Made by a program: the position numbers and the translations under genes. Of a stretch of DNA of 64,000 nt, positions 23,306-34,887 are shown piece by piece. The first letter of the stretch is position 1; every line of letters begins with the position of its first letter. The stretch is from Aralia elata (Eukaryota; Streptophyta; Magnoliopsida; Apiales; Araliaceae), in contig CM068378.1 of assembly GCA_034770075.1 (NCBI GenBank), forward strand, positions 46,094,508 to 46,158,507. Direction: 5' to 3'. Under the pieces are notes generated by a model that saw only the letters and a list, made by a program, of their open reading frames with translations, was not told where the DNA came from and searched no databases.

Positions 23306-24063
23306 TTGTTTTTTTTTTTTTTTTTGGTGGTCGAATATGCCCCTACTCAGGGTTCTTTGTGATCGTTATGCCACGCTGCCATGATTCTCTAATTTTATCC
23401 TGCAAAACAAGGTCACTGTTTGATGACAAGATAGTATTTAGAAGTTTTAGAAAACCTCGGTACGTGGCACGGATTGCCCTCCTGCAAAAACCATGTCAGT
23501 ATTCTCTTTATATGTGCAGGTGATGTAATCACATGATACAGGACATATTTATTATGATGATGACGGTATGACAGTTGTATGCCATTTACATGACATTTAT
23601 TTATTTGATTGAACGATAAAAAGGCATGAAGAAGCTTCCCTTTCGTTAGGTTTATCAGAGGCTGACCTACCCTAGGGTTACTCTCGCGGGCTTTTCGGCA
23701 TGAAGGTCCCCAAATCTTCGCAATCTACTCGTCTGAATCCTTTCGATTGGAGCGGATTTGGGTGGTGCGTTTCCTGAGCCATCTCCGGGGAGCAGCCCCT
23801 TCGAGTCCAGTAATAAGCAACCGACAGGTTCGCCTCAGGAGGAGGTACTCTCTCAACATACATTCACATTCATCGTCCTCACCGTATGCAATGATTTCTT
23901 TAAAGTAAAGTCATTCCATTCAAACGGTCATTCATTGGACAAAAGCACACATTCACACAACAATAAATGAAAAAAAATCAAAATGTCGCACGCACATACA
24001 CATTCATAAATTTTAAAGGACAGGATAGCATCAAGACTTGAACGCGGCTTAAGCCCTCTAATG
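23306..24063 (-). other. T2 5' internal region, no recognised gene
   Basis: Stretch between the primer site and the RT remnant, where gag and protease should be. A poly-T tract with one G (23301-23326) borders the RT remnant. I see no gag motif; 23678-23863 is open on the minus strand but unrecognised. Probably leader plus a deletion scar. Confidence 0.45.
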
Positions 24064-24081
24064 TCCCCAGCAGAGTCGCTA
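24064..24081 (-). promoter_or_regulatory. T2 primer binding site, tRNA-Arg type
   Basis: Minus-strand TAGCGACTCTGCTGGGGA lies two bases inside the 5' LTR. It differs at two positions from the complement of the plant tRNA-Arg(ACG) 3' end (TGGCGACTCCGCTGGGGA), the primer typical of Ogre/Tat elements. Confidence 0.8.
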
Positions 24082-24083
24082 GC

Positions 24084-26049
24084 TGTCGACGCCGGTTTTA
24101 TCCGCTTATGCGACTGTTTGGCCTTTTCCGATTTTTAGCCTTTTGATTAGGTGATTTTGGGGAAAAGGTCGGCTTGAGTGTCGACGGGGTTTTGAAAGAT
24201 CGCTTTTATGATGAGCCAATTGATCAAAGTCGCCAGTTGGTATATTTGAAATGGATGTACCAACTCATCCGAGTTTTCGTTTTTTATAAATCGATGGCTC
24301 ATATGTGACTCCAAATTAATTGGTCTGCGAATTGAGATTCATAGAGTTCGGGGGCTTGCTTAAGCGAGGGGAAGGTGTTAGGCACCCCCCGACTTCCGTG
24401 AAACACGGTTACCGCAATCTTGATGCTCTCATATCCTTTAATTCATGAAATGTGTGTGTATGCGCGTGTGTGTGTGTGCCTACGTGAATGTTGTGGTGAG
24501 TTTGTATGAAAGAATCATTTAGGGAAAATCGTGCTTTGATTTGAGAATGCTTCGGAATGTCCTTCGATTTATACGAGAAAGCTTGATTCTTTATAAGAAA
24601 GGTTTGATTTTAATTGTCAAAAATTATGAGATTTTTCGTTAGGTGTCGTTTTGGCAAAACAAGAGTTTTAAACCTTTGTCAAAATAGGAATCGAGACCTA
24701 TACGTTGCTTTCGTAACTCAAACGATGGGCAACTTCTAGAACCTCCTTAACCCTATGCACAACGGTTTAATAAAACGTCACTTATTTTATGAAACCATTT
24801 CTTGTGATGTTTGAAAACGATTTTCTTTAGCTTTCTCGTTTGAAATAGAAATCGACATTCATTAGCACTTCCCATTTATTAACCTCGTGATGCTAATAGC
24901 CTAGTTTGATTGATTTTATGAAAATCTTATCATTTGGCTTTGAAATCAATTTCGTGTCATAAATCAAATCAAGCATAAACACGCGTCGGAGCTATTCATG
25001 GGCATGTAAGCCATCAAAGTAACCCCGAACGCATACAATCACAAGTTTCACTATTTCGGGGCCTTAAACACGATTCTCGCCTTGGCGTCGTTTTAAGGCC
25101 CGACGATTACATATTTACAATGAAAGATACATCGAATTTATTACATATATCAAAAGATGTCCATCATCGGATTTGGACCACGGGGTCGCGCTCCTAGGCT
25201 CACATTCAAAATCGCTACACACCCACAAGATCCTAAACTAGCAATCTAAACAACCTATGCACGATACATCGTTACAACGAGCTAAAAATTCACCAAATGG
25301 ATATCATCGGGCCATTAGGAGGAATTTCGTTCCATTTAGACCCTCACTAATAGCCCTCAATCCACGGATTCACAACAATATACAAGAACAACTAAATTTA
25401 ATATAATTCGGATGACAAAAAGCTTCAACAAAAATGGTAAAACAAAATGCTAAAACAAAGGATTTTTCACTTTGCAAATAATCCACACAATATATATGAA
25501 TTTGTGTATTGAATAGAGTAGAAATATATGATATATAGTCTCACAAAATGGATACAATTCCTCACTATTTTCTCTCTTTTCTCTCTTAATTGTTGCTGAT
25601 TTTGCTGTTCTTCCCGAGCTGCTGCCGCCGCTCTCTTTTTTTTTTTTTTTCTATATGCAAAATGGCCTGATAAGGGGTTGCCCTAGGCAGCCGCAGATTG
25701 ATCTGCGGCTGGCCGCAGATCAATCTGCGGCTGGCCTCGGTTTCCCCGCGCCCGCCGCGCACTTCAGCCGTCTCGCGCACTACTATTATTTTAATCGTTT
25801 GGCCGCAGATTAATCCGCGGCTGGGTGGGCTGATTTTCTCATTTTCTGAACCGCACCTCGATTCTCGTGTCGGATCATCAGTTTCTGCTGAAAGGCTTGC
25901 ATTTTGTAGTCCGGGAACCGCTGGAAAAAGCGCCACATCATTCATGGGTGTTCGCTTCGCCCGACGTCGTGTCAACCTTGATCACAAGTTGTCGTGGCGG
26001 TTCATTTGACGGATTTGCCCTCCTGTCGCGCAAAATTTGGGTGTCTACA
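24084..26049 (-). repeat. T2 5' LTR
   Basis: A 1,966-bp LTR, almost identical to 15708-17682. Differences are mostly transitions, a CA/TG-repeat length change near 24466, a longer poly-T near 25637 and a ~15-bp deletion near 26028. Palindromes lie at 25691-25708, 25713-25730 and 25803-25820, about 230-360 bp into the LTR. Confidence 0.94.
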
Positions 26050-27845
26050 TCACATATAGACTAGATTTAAAACTGACGTAGCATCATTAAAGTACTTTGA
26101 TTGCCACTACGACTACCCAGTCGGGGGTCTCGCTCCCCGATGAGCTAGCGGGGGTCTAAGGGGGCAGCGCCCCCCAGAAACCAAACGTAAGTTGTAACCA
26201 GGTTAATTAATTTTCGCTTTAAGACAACACTATTTTAATTGATACTTGGTATACAATTAAGCATTTAAGGCTTAACAAAATATGATTAACTACTGAATAA
26301 CTAATTGGATTTATTTATTATTATTACCAAAATAAATAATCCCAATATTAATCTTGGTTTCTTAATAGAAATAATTTAATAACTAATTAAAACTATTAAA
26401 ATTTAAAATTACGCAACCTGACCCGAACCATCACGATCCGGACCGACCCGGCCAAAAGCACGGGGTTGGCGCTGCAGTGCGACACCATCAAGGTGAGGTT
26501 GACGCTGTGGCGTCAGGTCCGTGCAACCCAGCTGGCACACGGCCTTCACGCTACAGCGTGAGATTAAGCAGCAATCGTGGCACTGCGACGTGAAAGCCTT
26601 TAGGCGTGCCGTTGCGGCGTCATACTGCCACTGCGGTGCCAAGACCCCTTATCGCATCGCTGCGGCGTCGTTTGCTAGCGCTGCGGCGTGACGAACCAGA
26701 GGTCGTCTTCTCCGGTCTGTTTCAGCGATTTTCTTCAATTTCAATCCATTAAAAACATTCTACCCACCATTTTTACTCCATATTAACCACATATTATTAT
26801 TAATTACAAGTTTTATATACCAATTTGAGGAATTAATCATAAACATAATTCTTAGAATTCCATGGCTACTGATACAAGGAAAAAGCTTACCTCCTACTCA
26901 CCGTTCTTCTCTTCCTTCCGCAATAGATAATGAAGTCAGAGACCATTCACAAGTTCACTCCCTCCTTTTGATTTTCCTTCCCTCCCAAGCTCTCAATTTT
27001 CCCCTCTAAGTTAATTTTTACTATCTCAGTGCACTGAAGGAAGAAGCCGGGAGCTCTATTTATAACCAATTCATTAACCGTACCAAGCTTTTTGCCAAAT
27101 TTGTTAACCATTGGAAACAAGAAGATGATGATGGCAAATGCTGCTGATATCTTCAGCCATGATTTTGCTTTAGCAAAAATTTGGCAAGAAATCCCGTAAG
27201 AATCTATACGCGGCTGAGGATGAAATTTACTGTTCATCCCAGTTGGTTTTTAACTCAATTCTCTCCTTTCCGTTCCGACTGTTGCTGAAAATAAATGGGA
27301 TTTGTACCAAAATTTTTGTCCCATTATTCTGCTACTAGTTAATTAAATAAATTTAACTAGTCAATTATTATTTATTTACTAACAGAATTATTAAATATTA
27401 TTAATTGTATTATCCTTATTAATTAATAGGTAATATTATATAATTAATTTACTATATTCAAAATAATTGAATATTTAATACTTAATTATTCATAAATTTC
27501 TATATATTAAATAACCTAGGATAGTCCATTAATTTAATAATTCTTTTACTGAGACTCCCTTTAAATTAATTAAATATGTATTCCCACACTATATTCAATT
27601 AAATTGAATATTTAAATTAATCGACACTTTATCAATTCTTTCAACATTAAAACCGTAGGGTTAGTTCACTAATTTAATTAAACCATTAGTGACTCCCTTT
27701 AATTAATCCTAAAAGTTACGCGAAATCATATAATCACATAACCAATTAAATACACAAGATTTTAAATAATCATACGAAACTTCATCATTAAAAATTAAAT
27801 TTATATTTAATTAATAATGGAGTTTAAAAATTCACGGTCATTACA
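26050..27845 (-). repeat. Solo gypsy-type LTR D1, segment at its 5' end
   Basis: Upstream part of D1 (minus), starting TGTAATGACCGTG at 27845. It is similar to the start of G at 53566. It contains eight GC palindrome-like words between 26466 and 26691, for example TTCACGCTACAGCGTGAG at 26545-26562, and a GC-rich hairpin module at about 26084-26190 (GGGGGCAGCGCCCCCC) that D3 shares at 60303-60395. Possible splice donors (GGTGAGTAGG, GGTAAGC on the minus strand) lie near 26890-26910. No coding region is evident. Confidence 0.8.
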
Positions 27846-27851
27846 GTACTT

Positions 27852-28213
27852 GCAATTTCTATAGAGATAAAAACTAGGGTTTTGCCAACACCCAACTTCT
27901 TGAATACCTATTCTTCCTTCGTGGATCACTTCTAGAGGCCAAACACTTGGGTGGCTAACGTTGGTCAAAGGAAGGAATCTCATCGGTAGAATTCGAGGAG
28001 AATACGAAGGACTAGGAGTTGAACTTGTACCCAAAGAAGCTTTGATCTATGAGGGTATAATTTTTATTCTCTTTCTCTTTCGTTTAGTTGATAATTGAAC
28101 ACAAGGATAGATCATGGTGATGGTTTGTAGTAAAATTTTAAAATCCGTTTTATCACGCTTCCGCCCTATTTATGTAATTTGATTGCATGCTTGTGTTATA
28201 TACAAACCTAACA
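27852..28213 (+). repeat. Copia A 3' LTR, second segment
   Basis: Terminal ~360 bp of the A 3' LTR, continuing after the second GTACTT copy (27846-27851) and ending ACCTAACA at 28213. It is followed by the AACCC target duplication and the resumed R1 LTR. Confidence 0.92.
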
Positions 28214-28218
28214 AACCC

Positions 28219-29498
28219 TTCCCTAAACTATTTAGGATTAGGGTTTCTATTCTAATTACACTCCTTTAATTAAATTAAACTTCTAATCTAATTAGGTATT
28301 CATGAGAGAGTACTTCTATTAATTAATTCTCAATCCCTATTAGGAATTAAATAATAGTAATAGTAATAATAATAATAAGACTCCTCTTGTTAATTTATAT
28401 TTAATATTTTCAAAATATTAAATAATAAATATTAAGCTATTTAATTTATTCTATCTCTATAGACTAAATTAAATACATTTAACTTATTATTACAATTATG
28501 CCATTTATTTCTTAAACAAATATTTTTCTTTTGCGGTGTGACCCTTTAGGTTTTCCATATTAAACCTGGTTGTGAATAAATCAATTAGAACAATTCTAAT
28601 ATTATTTAAATAAATAAATTAAACTATTTAATTTATTTAATCAAATAATATTTATTCTACAATAAGGGTAAGCCCCCTTAGCGATCAACGTCTTTCTAGA
28701 TAATATAGATTTCAACATTAATCACAAAAGAACCTTTCAGTGAATAATTACCGTACAATTCAATCCTTCTACCATACAATGTCCCAATTAAATATAAGAC
28801 ATGGAATTACTGTCAAGTCTTATTTTATTTAATTATATGTATTTCGATTCTAAAATGCACAACTCTAATTAATGCAAATTAGAAACTCCATTCTAATTTC
28901 ATTCTGCCTTTGCCTTGGCCAAGGACTACTGAGTTGTCACTTATCGAATCACATAGGACATTCACATCTTTTACTAGATGTGGTAGATTCTTTGTTGATC
29001 ATTTACCTATCTCCATGTACAACTTATTATACCCAATCATACCCTTTGATATACCCTAATGGTCTTAAGGGACATGTCAAAGTATAACTGATCATACACA
29101 AGATACTATGATGATTTCAAGTCCAAAGATCACTTGTACTACTATCACTAGATGAATTTCTATTGACAGGCAAGTAAAACTCCATTAGGTATTCCTTAGC
29201 GATCCACGTTCAGTGAACTTATTCTCTAATAAGCACCTACATACTTGCTTTAGTGTCTCCATACAAATGATTATAAGATCAATCAACCTCTTCATAAGAG
29301 CAAGCAACGTATGTACTAATCTATCCGGATTCACTAATTCCCTTTTTAGTAATCCAACGATTAGGAACGATTTTAGTTTTAAGCTATCTAGAATTTAGAT
29401 CTCATTAGCATGATCATCATCATGATTCTAAAAACATTGCTTAAAACTATGGGTTTATAACATATTATATAACAGCATCATGTAGACAAGCATAAAAT
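28219..29498 (-). repeat. R1 copia LTR, second segment
   Basis: Continuation of the R1 LTR on the far side of copia A. Reading resumes after the second AACCC copy (28214-28218). The match to the A and C LTRs stops near 29498, about 100-150 bp short of the expected LTR terminus, where unrelated GC-palindrome DNA begins. Total R1 LTR is about 1.73 kb, against 1.79 kb for A. Confidence 0.82.
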
Positions 29499-29707
29499 AT
29501 GGCGCCGCAGCACCGCTTCTGGGGCTGATCTATTGCCCAGGGGCGCCGCAGCGCCGACATTAAGCCTAGAAATGGGCGTCGCAGCGTCGGTTCTGTACCA
29601 AGCCTAGTAAAGAGCTGCTATCCGCTCGAGCTTTGGACGTTCGCGCAGGCGTGTTAAATAAGTGTTGTACAAATAGTATGATGTCGTGCTAAGTCCTAAA
29701 GACAAAG
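29499..29707. other. Orphan fragment with three GC palindromic words
   Basis: Short DNA between the truncated R1 LTR and the Athila LTR, not matching either. It has GGCGCCGCAGCACC (29501-29514), GGCGCCGCAGCGCC (29542-29555) and GGCGTCGCAGCGTC (29576-29589), spaced by about 25-40 bp. The words resemble those of solo LTR D3. It may be a relic of another element's LTR or leader. Confidence 0.55.
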
Positions 29708-30903
29708 TGATGAGTAGATTTTATATCTACTGATTTTATATCTTTATCTTAGTTATTTTGTTTATTCTTAAGTATTTTTGGTATTATGTAGTACATTTTT
29801 AGTAGTTGATGTGAATAATTGATTTCAGCCTATGTTGTGTAAATAACAGAAAGTATTGCAAGTTTAGCCTTAATTTGTTGCTACAGGTAATAATGATCGT
29901 TTGACGAAAGTTAAACTAGTGGACAGATATATGTAGCTGGAATTCATTTGGGAGAATGGCTAAAGCAAGTGCGTAAAAGAGATTGGATATTGGCCAGGAT
30001 TTATGCATCGCGGCTTGCACAAGCAAGGACCGAGGCGCGCAGTCTAAAGAACATGGGTTGCAGCATTTAAAGCTTGCGTCGTGGCGCTGGGAATTACAAA
30101 GTCTAGAGGAAAACTGAAGCTTAGGAGTGAAGATTGGATTCGACAGAGTTTATTTCTTCTCTTCTATTACTTTATTTTGTAATCTAGAATGGCTTTTGAT
30201 AAATCATTGATGTTTTTCACTTTCATTATGAACTAAATTCCGTAGTTAAGGATTCAATGGAACCCGATAATGATTTTAGTTAATAGTTATTTTTTCTTTT
30301 AATTAAATTGATTATGGATTTGATTGTTTATTATATCTTGTTTGTTTTAGTATAATTGCCTGATCAACAATTATTAGATGGATTTAGATGGATTCTAACA
30401 ATGAAGTCTAAATTAAGATCTGGATATAATAATTTTTTATTAGTAATTCTTCTTATGGTTGAATACTAATTTGTAAACTGGATAGGAATATACCTGAATA
30501 CCGCAAGCAACAGGTAGAAAATAATTCTTAATGAATTTATTATTATTGTTTCTCATAGGAATATAGGGAAATTGATAATAATAGGTATGCTTTATAACTA
30601 TTCGGAATGGGGTTATATTAATTATTAGTGATTTTCCGTTGACAATTCTGAATAATCGATTTAATAAAAGAATGATAGTGTTATCTAAATGATTGATTTA
30701 ATATTTCAGTAGTTGATCATTTAGTTAATTTACTCATTTGATATCGAAATTATCTAGATTAAATTAATTGATGCATCATTGGTATTTAGAATCATTTAGG
30801 TTATTATTCGCTCCTCATGGGATCGATAACTCTACTTTCACTTTATTACTTGATTGATCGTGTATATTTGCACGTAAATTGCTAGTATATATTTAGCTCA
30901 ACA
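29708..30903 (+). repeat. Athila 5' LTR
   Basis: The 3' border is clear: GCTCAACA (to 30903), then the primer site. The 5' border at TGATGAGTAG is chosen because it begins with TG and gives a plausible ~1.2 kb LTR. No second LTR is available to prove it. The segment 30002-30100 contains a GC-rich cluster (GGCGCGCAG, GTCGTGGCGCTGGG). Confidence 0.6.
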
Positions 30904-30909
30904 AGTTTT

Positions 30910-30927
30910 TAGCGCCGTTGCCGGGGA
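30910..30927 (+). promoter_or_regulatory. Athila primer binding site, tRNA-Asp
   Basis: TAGCGCCGTTGCCGGGGA matches the complement of the tRNA-Asp 3' end (TGGCGCCGTTGCCGGGGA) with one mismatch. This is diagnostic for Athila and related gypsy elements. Confidence 0.9.
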
Positions 30928-31033
30928 GCAATTCGATAGCTTAAAATTTTCTTATATTAATTTTCATCAGTTAATTTTAATTTAGATTTTGTTATTAAGT
31001 CTAGTTCCTTGCTGCAGGTAGCTTTGATCGTGC

Positions 31034-33362
31034 ATGCAAACACGTTCGAAAGGGAAGGAATTAACACCTTTGATAGACAATATCGAAAGAAGACTCCACA
31101 AGCCTAGAAGGAAATTATTTCAAGAAGTAGAAAGCAGAGAAAATCCAGTAACCATGGCTGACCCACAGCAAGAGGAGCAGAAGTCTCTGAAGGACTATGT
31201 GATGCTGCAAGTTACTGAAATTCATTCGAGCATTAGGAGGCCAGCAATTCAGGCCAACATTTTTGAAATCAAACCTGGTACAATTCAGATGGTTCAAAAT
31301 TCAATCCAATTTGGGGGCATGCCAAATGATGATCTGAACGATCATCTTATAAGTTTCTTGGAATTATGTGATACATTCAAATACAAGGATGTGACTAATG
31401 ACGCAGTAAGACTAAGGCCCTTTTCGTTCACACTTCGTGACAAGGCAAAGAGTTAGTTACATTCATTACCAGCGGGTTCTATCACTACTTGGGATGACTC
31501 TGCCCAGCAATTTTTAGCTAAATTCTTTCCCCCAGCAAAGACAGCGAAGATGAGAAATGAGATTACGTCTTTCGCATAACAGGATTCTGAATCATTGTAT
31601 GAAGCTTGGGAACGTTTCAAGGAAATGTTGAGAAGGTGTCCTCATCATGGACTCCCGAAGTGGTTGCAAGTACAAACATTTTATAATAGATTGTTTAACA
31701 CAACACGAACTAGTATTGACGCAACCGCAAGAGGGGCTCTAATGGGTAAGAGTTTTGAAGAGGCGTATGAATAGTTGGAGACAATGGGTGCAAACAATTA
31801 TCAATGGCCAACAGCTCGGTTGACTCAACCAAAGACTAGAGGGAAATTTGAGGTTGATGTAGTAACAGCTCTGGCTGCACAATTGGCAAATCTATCAAGG
31901 AAAATTGATGCAATATTAGTGCAACAGGTAGCTGCAGTCTGTGAATTGTGTGTAGGGAGTCACCACACAAATCAGTATGCAATCAATACCAAAACAATGA
32001 ATTTTATAGGAAACAAACAGGGTATGTCTAACACGTACAATCCAGGGTGGCGAAATCATCCAAACTTTTCGTGGAGCAACAATCAGAATCAATCGTCAAC
32101 TCCAAGGCAATTTCATCCACCCGGTTTCCAAGGCCAAGCTCAACCACAACAGGAAATGAAGCCTAGTATAGAAGATATACTCACCAAGTAAATTGTTATG
32201 AATGACACGAGAATGAATAGCCTAGAAGGATCACTACATAATTTGGAGACTCAGATGGGACAACTAGCAAGTGCAGTAAATAATCGTCCTCATGGTGCTC
32301 TCCTGAGTGACACCGAAGTCAATCCGAGAAGAGAAAGTCATGAGCAATGCAAGGCTATTATGCTAAAAAGTAGGAAGAGTTTGCCGAAAATGGACACCAT
32401 ACCAGCAGGAAAGATTGACACTAAAAAGGAAGAAGGAATCGAAATTGAGTTAAACAACAGAGAAGAAAACAAGAATGAAGAGTCAGAATTGAAACATGGC
32501 AAGGGTAAGCAAGAAACAAAGAATCCCATCGCACCTTATCCACAACGGTTGAAGAGTCAGAAGTTGGACTGTCAATTTTCAAAATTTTTGGAGGTTTTTT
32601 AAGAAATTATAGATCAATATCTCTTTTGTAGAGGCATTAGAACAAATGCCAAGTTATGTTAAGTTCTTGAAAGAAATTCTATCGAAGAAGAGGAGGATAA
32701 GTGAAGGAGAGATGGCAGCCCTAACTAAAGAATGCAGTGCTATTATTCAGAAGAAATTACCCACTAAACTGAAAGACCCTGAAAGCTTTACGATACCGTG
32801 TACTATTGGGGAACAATTTATCGGGAAGGCTCTATATGATCTCGGGGCAAGCATCAATCTCATGCCTCTCTTTATCTACGAAAAACTTGGGTTGCAAGGA
32901 ATGAAGCCAACAAATATAACTCTGCAATTTGCAGATAGATCTATTACACGTCCAAGAGGAGTGATCGAGGATGTGCTAGTGAAAATTGATACAATTGTTT
33001 TCCTAGTGGATTTTGTCATTCTTGATTATGAAGAAGATAAGGAGATTCCATTGATTCTAGGATGACCATTCCTAGCCACTGGACGAATTTTGATTGATGT
33101 AAGAAATGGAGAACTCACGATGAGGGTCAATGACCAAGAAATTACGTTCAGCGTGTTTGATACCATAAAAATTCTGAATGAAGTGGAGGAGTGTTATATG
33201 GCAGAAGAGAGCTTAGAAGATGGGACATTGGAAGACGATCACAGTAAAGAAAGAAAGGAGAATGAAAGGCAAGGTAACATGGAAGAGAATGGGCAAGTGA
33301 TGCATATTCTGGGATGCGCAACTGAAGGCATTCCAATCATGTCAACGAGCCCGAGTGATTGA
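31034..33362 (+). pseudogene. Athila gag-protease, broken
   Basis: Gag begins MQTRSKGKEL at 31034, a characteristic Athila gag start. It runs in a single frame to 32602 with in-frame stops at 31454, 31577, 31772 and 32189. The zinc knuckle CELCVGSHHTNQY (about 31937-31975) has the last Cys replaced by Tyr. An extra T in a T run near 32596 shifts the frame before protease. The protease active site DLGAS is intact (Asp codon at 32838). A TGA at 33063-33065 replaces the usual Arg before PFLATGR. The frame ends at 33362 with a Glu-rich tail and no RT follows. Confidence 0.88.
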
Positions 33363-34370
33363 AAAAGAACAAGTTAGGCTGAAGACTTAAAAACAAGTGC
33401 TATTGGGAGGCAACCCAAGGGTTAAATTAGAATTAGATTTCATTTAATTGAATTTTAGTTTATTTCAGTTCATTTCAAAATTTTAGATAATTAATAAATT
33501 TGTAATATCAGGAAATTTATTAATCAAAGCATCAGAGTTTAAGAATTGGAGGAGGTTAAGATGCAAGAAAATAAAGAGAATAGCAGATTATGTGGCAAGC
33601 ATGCAAGGGATGGCTAAGGAAAAGTTGGAAAATTTGACACAAGCTTTCAGCCGTGCACAAACAGGAAATAAGGGCCGCGACATTCCTTATAAGCCACGAC
33701 ATTGGATATTAGGGGTCGCGACGCCCAAGTCTTTAGCACAAAAATAAATAACATGCAGTCGCACAAGGAAACCAAACAGAGTTTATGGGCTGCGGCACAT
33801 AAGGGCCGCGACATCCGTCTATGAGCCGCAGTGCACAAAGAAAGGGCCGCGATGCCCAAGAGCAGTTCAGCATGACAAAAGCATCGCCCGCGCGCAATTT
33901 TGCCCCACTTCCCCTCATTCCTTCGGTACTTCATTCCTACTAATACACGATCTCTCCCCAAACCCCCCCCCCCCACACACCCATATTCTTATACATTTCA
34001 AAAAACTAACTTCAAGGAACTCTTAAGTATAATCTAACTACTCATTCCAAGTCCTATTCAACAACAATTTTTGGGGATTGCAAGGAGAATCAAGGTTTTC
34101 ATAATTGGAAAAGGATTTGAACTCCAAATATCAAAGGTTCATCTTCTTCATAAGGTAATCAGAATATTCTAGTGTTCTCCTTCATTCTTATGGATGCTTT
34201 GCTATTGTTGGATACTTGTTTGGGTTTGTGTTACATTCTTGGAGGAATTTGAAGTACTCAAGAGTTTTGAATTTGGAAAAAAATTAAAGGCGCACACTTA
34301 GAGGTTTTTAAATTGCTTCAACCATAAAGTTCTTCACTATTTTGGTTTTCAAGCCTTGTTGAACACTATA
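33363..34370 (+). other. Athila spacer between protease and second ORF
   Basis: Non-coding. It starts with the conserved GGGAGGCAACCCAAG box (33404-33418), normally found downstream of pol, so the pol deletion lies just before it. A cluster of GGCCGCGAC-type words lies at about 33672-33860 (seven variants). A run of about 14 C follows at 33962-33975. Short open frames on the minus strand in this cluster have no support. Confidence 0.65.
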
Positions 34371-34887
34371 ATGGCACCCAAGTGCTGACACACATCATGG
34401 GCTTCTTCCTCCACATACGACCATTCGAAGTTTGTTAGTGAAGAAGCGTCAGAGAAATTTCATGCCTCATTGGTTAGCAAAAATCTGATTCCGGAACGTG
34501 GCTTGGTGCCACAAGAGTCTAATGGGATTACAATCCGGTCAATGATTCAGGAACGTGGATGGGGAACATTGATTGCTCAACCTGAAGCCGTTGTAGTAGC
34601 AATAATAATCGAATTTTATGCTAATGCGGTTGAGGCTGAGAACAAGGTAGCTATGATACGGGAAAATGCAGTACCATTTGATAGCAATGCCATCAATGTA
34701 TATTTCTTTTCCCCGAAATGCACTGAGCAAATATGGTAAGGCTTGGTATTATTTCCTTTGTGAATTAATGCCTTCGTCCCATGTTTCAGATGTACCTAAG
34801 GCCAGAGTGGCACTTCTATATGCAATCGTCACGGGACAAAGCATTGACGTGGGCAAGGTCATCTATAGCTCCATTCTTCATACATTG
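34371..34887 (+). pseudogene. Athila second ORF (putative plant transposon protein domain), broken
   Basis: ATG at 34371 is followed by TGA at 34386. The same frame then reads through a segment with KFVSEEASEKFHASL, RGW...QPEAVVVAIIIEFYAN and VPFDSNAIN up to 34737. The continuation is in another frame (WYYFLCELMPSSHVSDV, LLYAIVTGQSIDVGK). This layout matches the plant domain annotated as 'putative plant transposon protein', often found in Athila-like elements. Its function is not known. The end is cut at 34887 by copia C sequence. Confidence 0.65.

Larger units (their letters stand above)
15708..26049 (-). mobile_element. T2: Tat/Ogre-like element with internal deletions
   Basis: A 10.3 kb LTR retrotransposon in minus orientation with perfect TCACA duplications (15703-15707 and 26050-26054). 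It has LTRs at 26049-24084 (5') and 17682-15708 (3'), a tRNA-Arg-type primer site (24081-24064), a small RT-integrase remnant, three different tandem arrays and a polypurine tract (17698-17683). Gag, protease, most of RT and all RNase H are missing. By eye about 23 substitutions separate the LTRs (near 1.2%), so the copy is young. It must have moved using proteins from a relative, or lost its genes recently. Confidence 0.93.
5747..28213 (+). mobile_element. Copia element A (Angela-like), with nested insertions
   Basis: A Ty1/copia element with two LTRs (5747-7537; 13105-14568 plus 27852-28213), initiator-Met primer site, long leader, decayed gag-pol and polypurine tract, flanked by perfect AACCC duplications (5742-5746 and 28214-28218). 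Without the nested DNA it is about 9.2 kb. Approximately 1.8 kb LTRs and the gag type suggest the Angela/BARE lineage (inference). By rough count the LTRs differ at about 60 sites (near 3.3%) plus a ~34-bp indel, so A is older than B and T2. It is inserted in the opposite orientation into an LTR of its own family (R1). Confidence 0.92.
29708..34887 (+). mobile_element. Athila-like Ty3/gypsy element, deleted and truncated
   Basis: A + strand element with 5' LTR (about 29708-30903), tRNA-Asp primer site, broken gag-protease (31034-33362) and a broken second ORF (34371-34887). RT, RNase H and integrase are absent between protease and the conserved GGGAGGCAACCCAAG box (33404-33418) that normally follows pol. 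The 3' part is lost where the sequence switches to the copia C LTR at about 34888. No 3' LTR is present, so no age estimate is possible. Confidence 0.85.

Noticed and set aside
26084..26190. Organelle-derived or rRNA insert suggested by the GC-rich block
   Set aside because: The same block sits at the equivalent place in D3, so it belongs to the LTR family.
29708..30903. Hammerhead ribozyme or retrozyme in LTRs or leaders
   Set aside because: I looked for the CTGATGA and GAAAC core pair in proper arrangement and did not see one; a covariance-model search would be needed to be sure.
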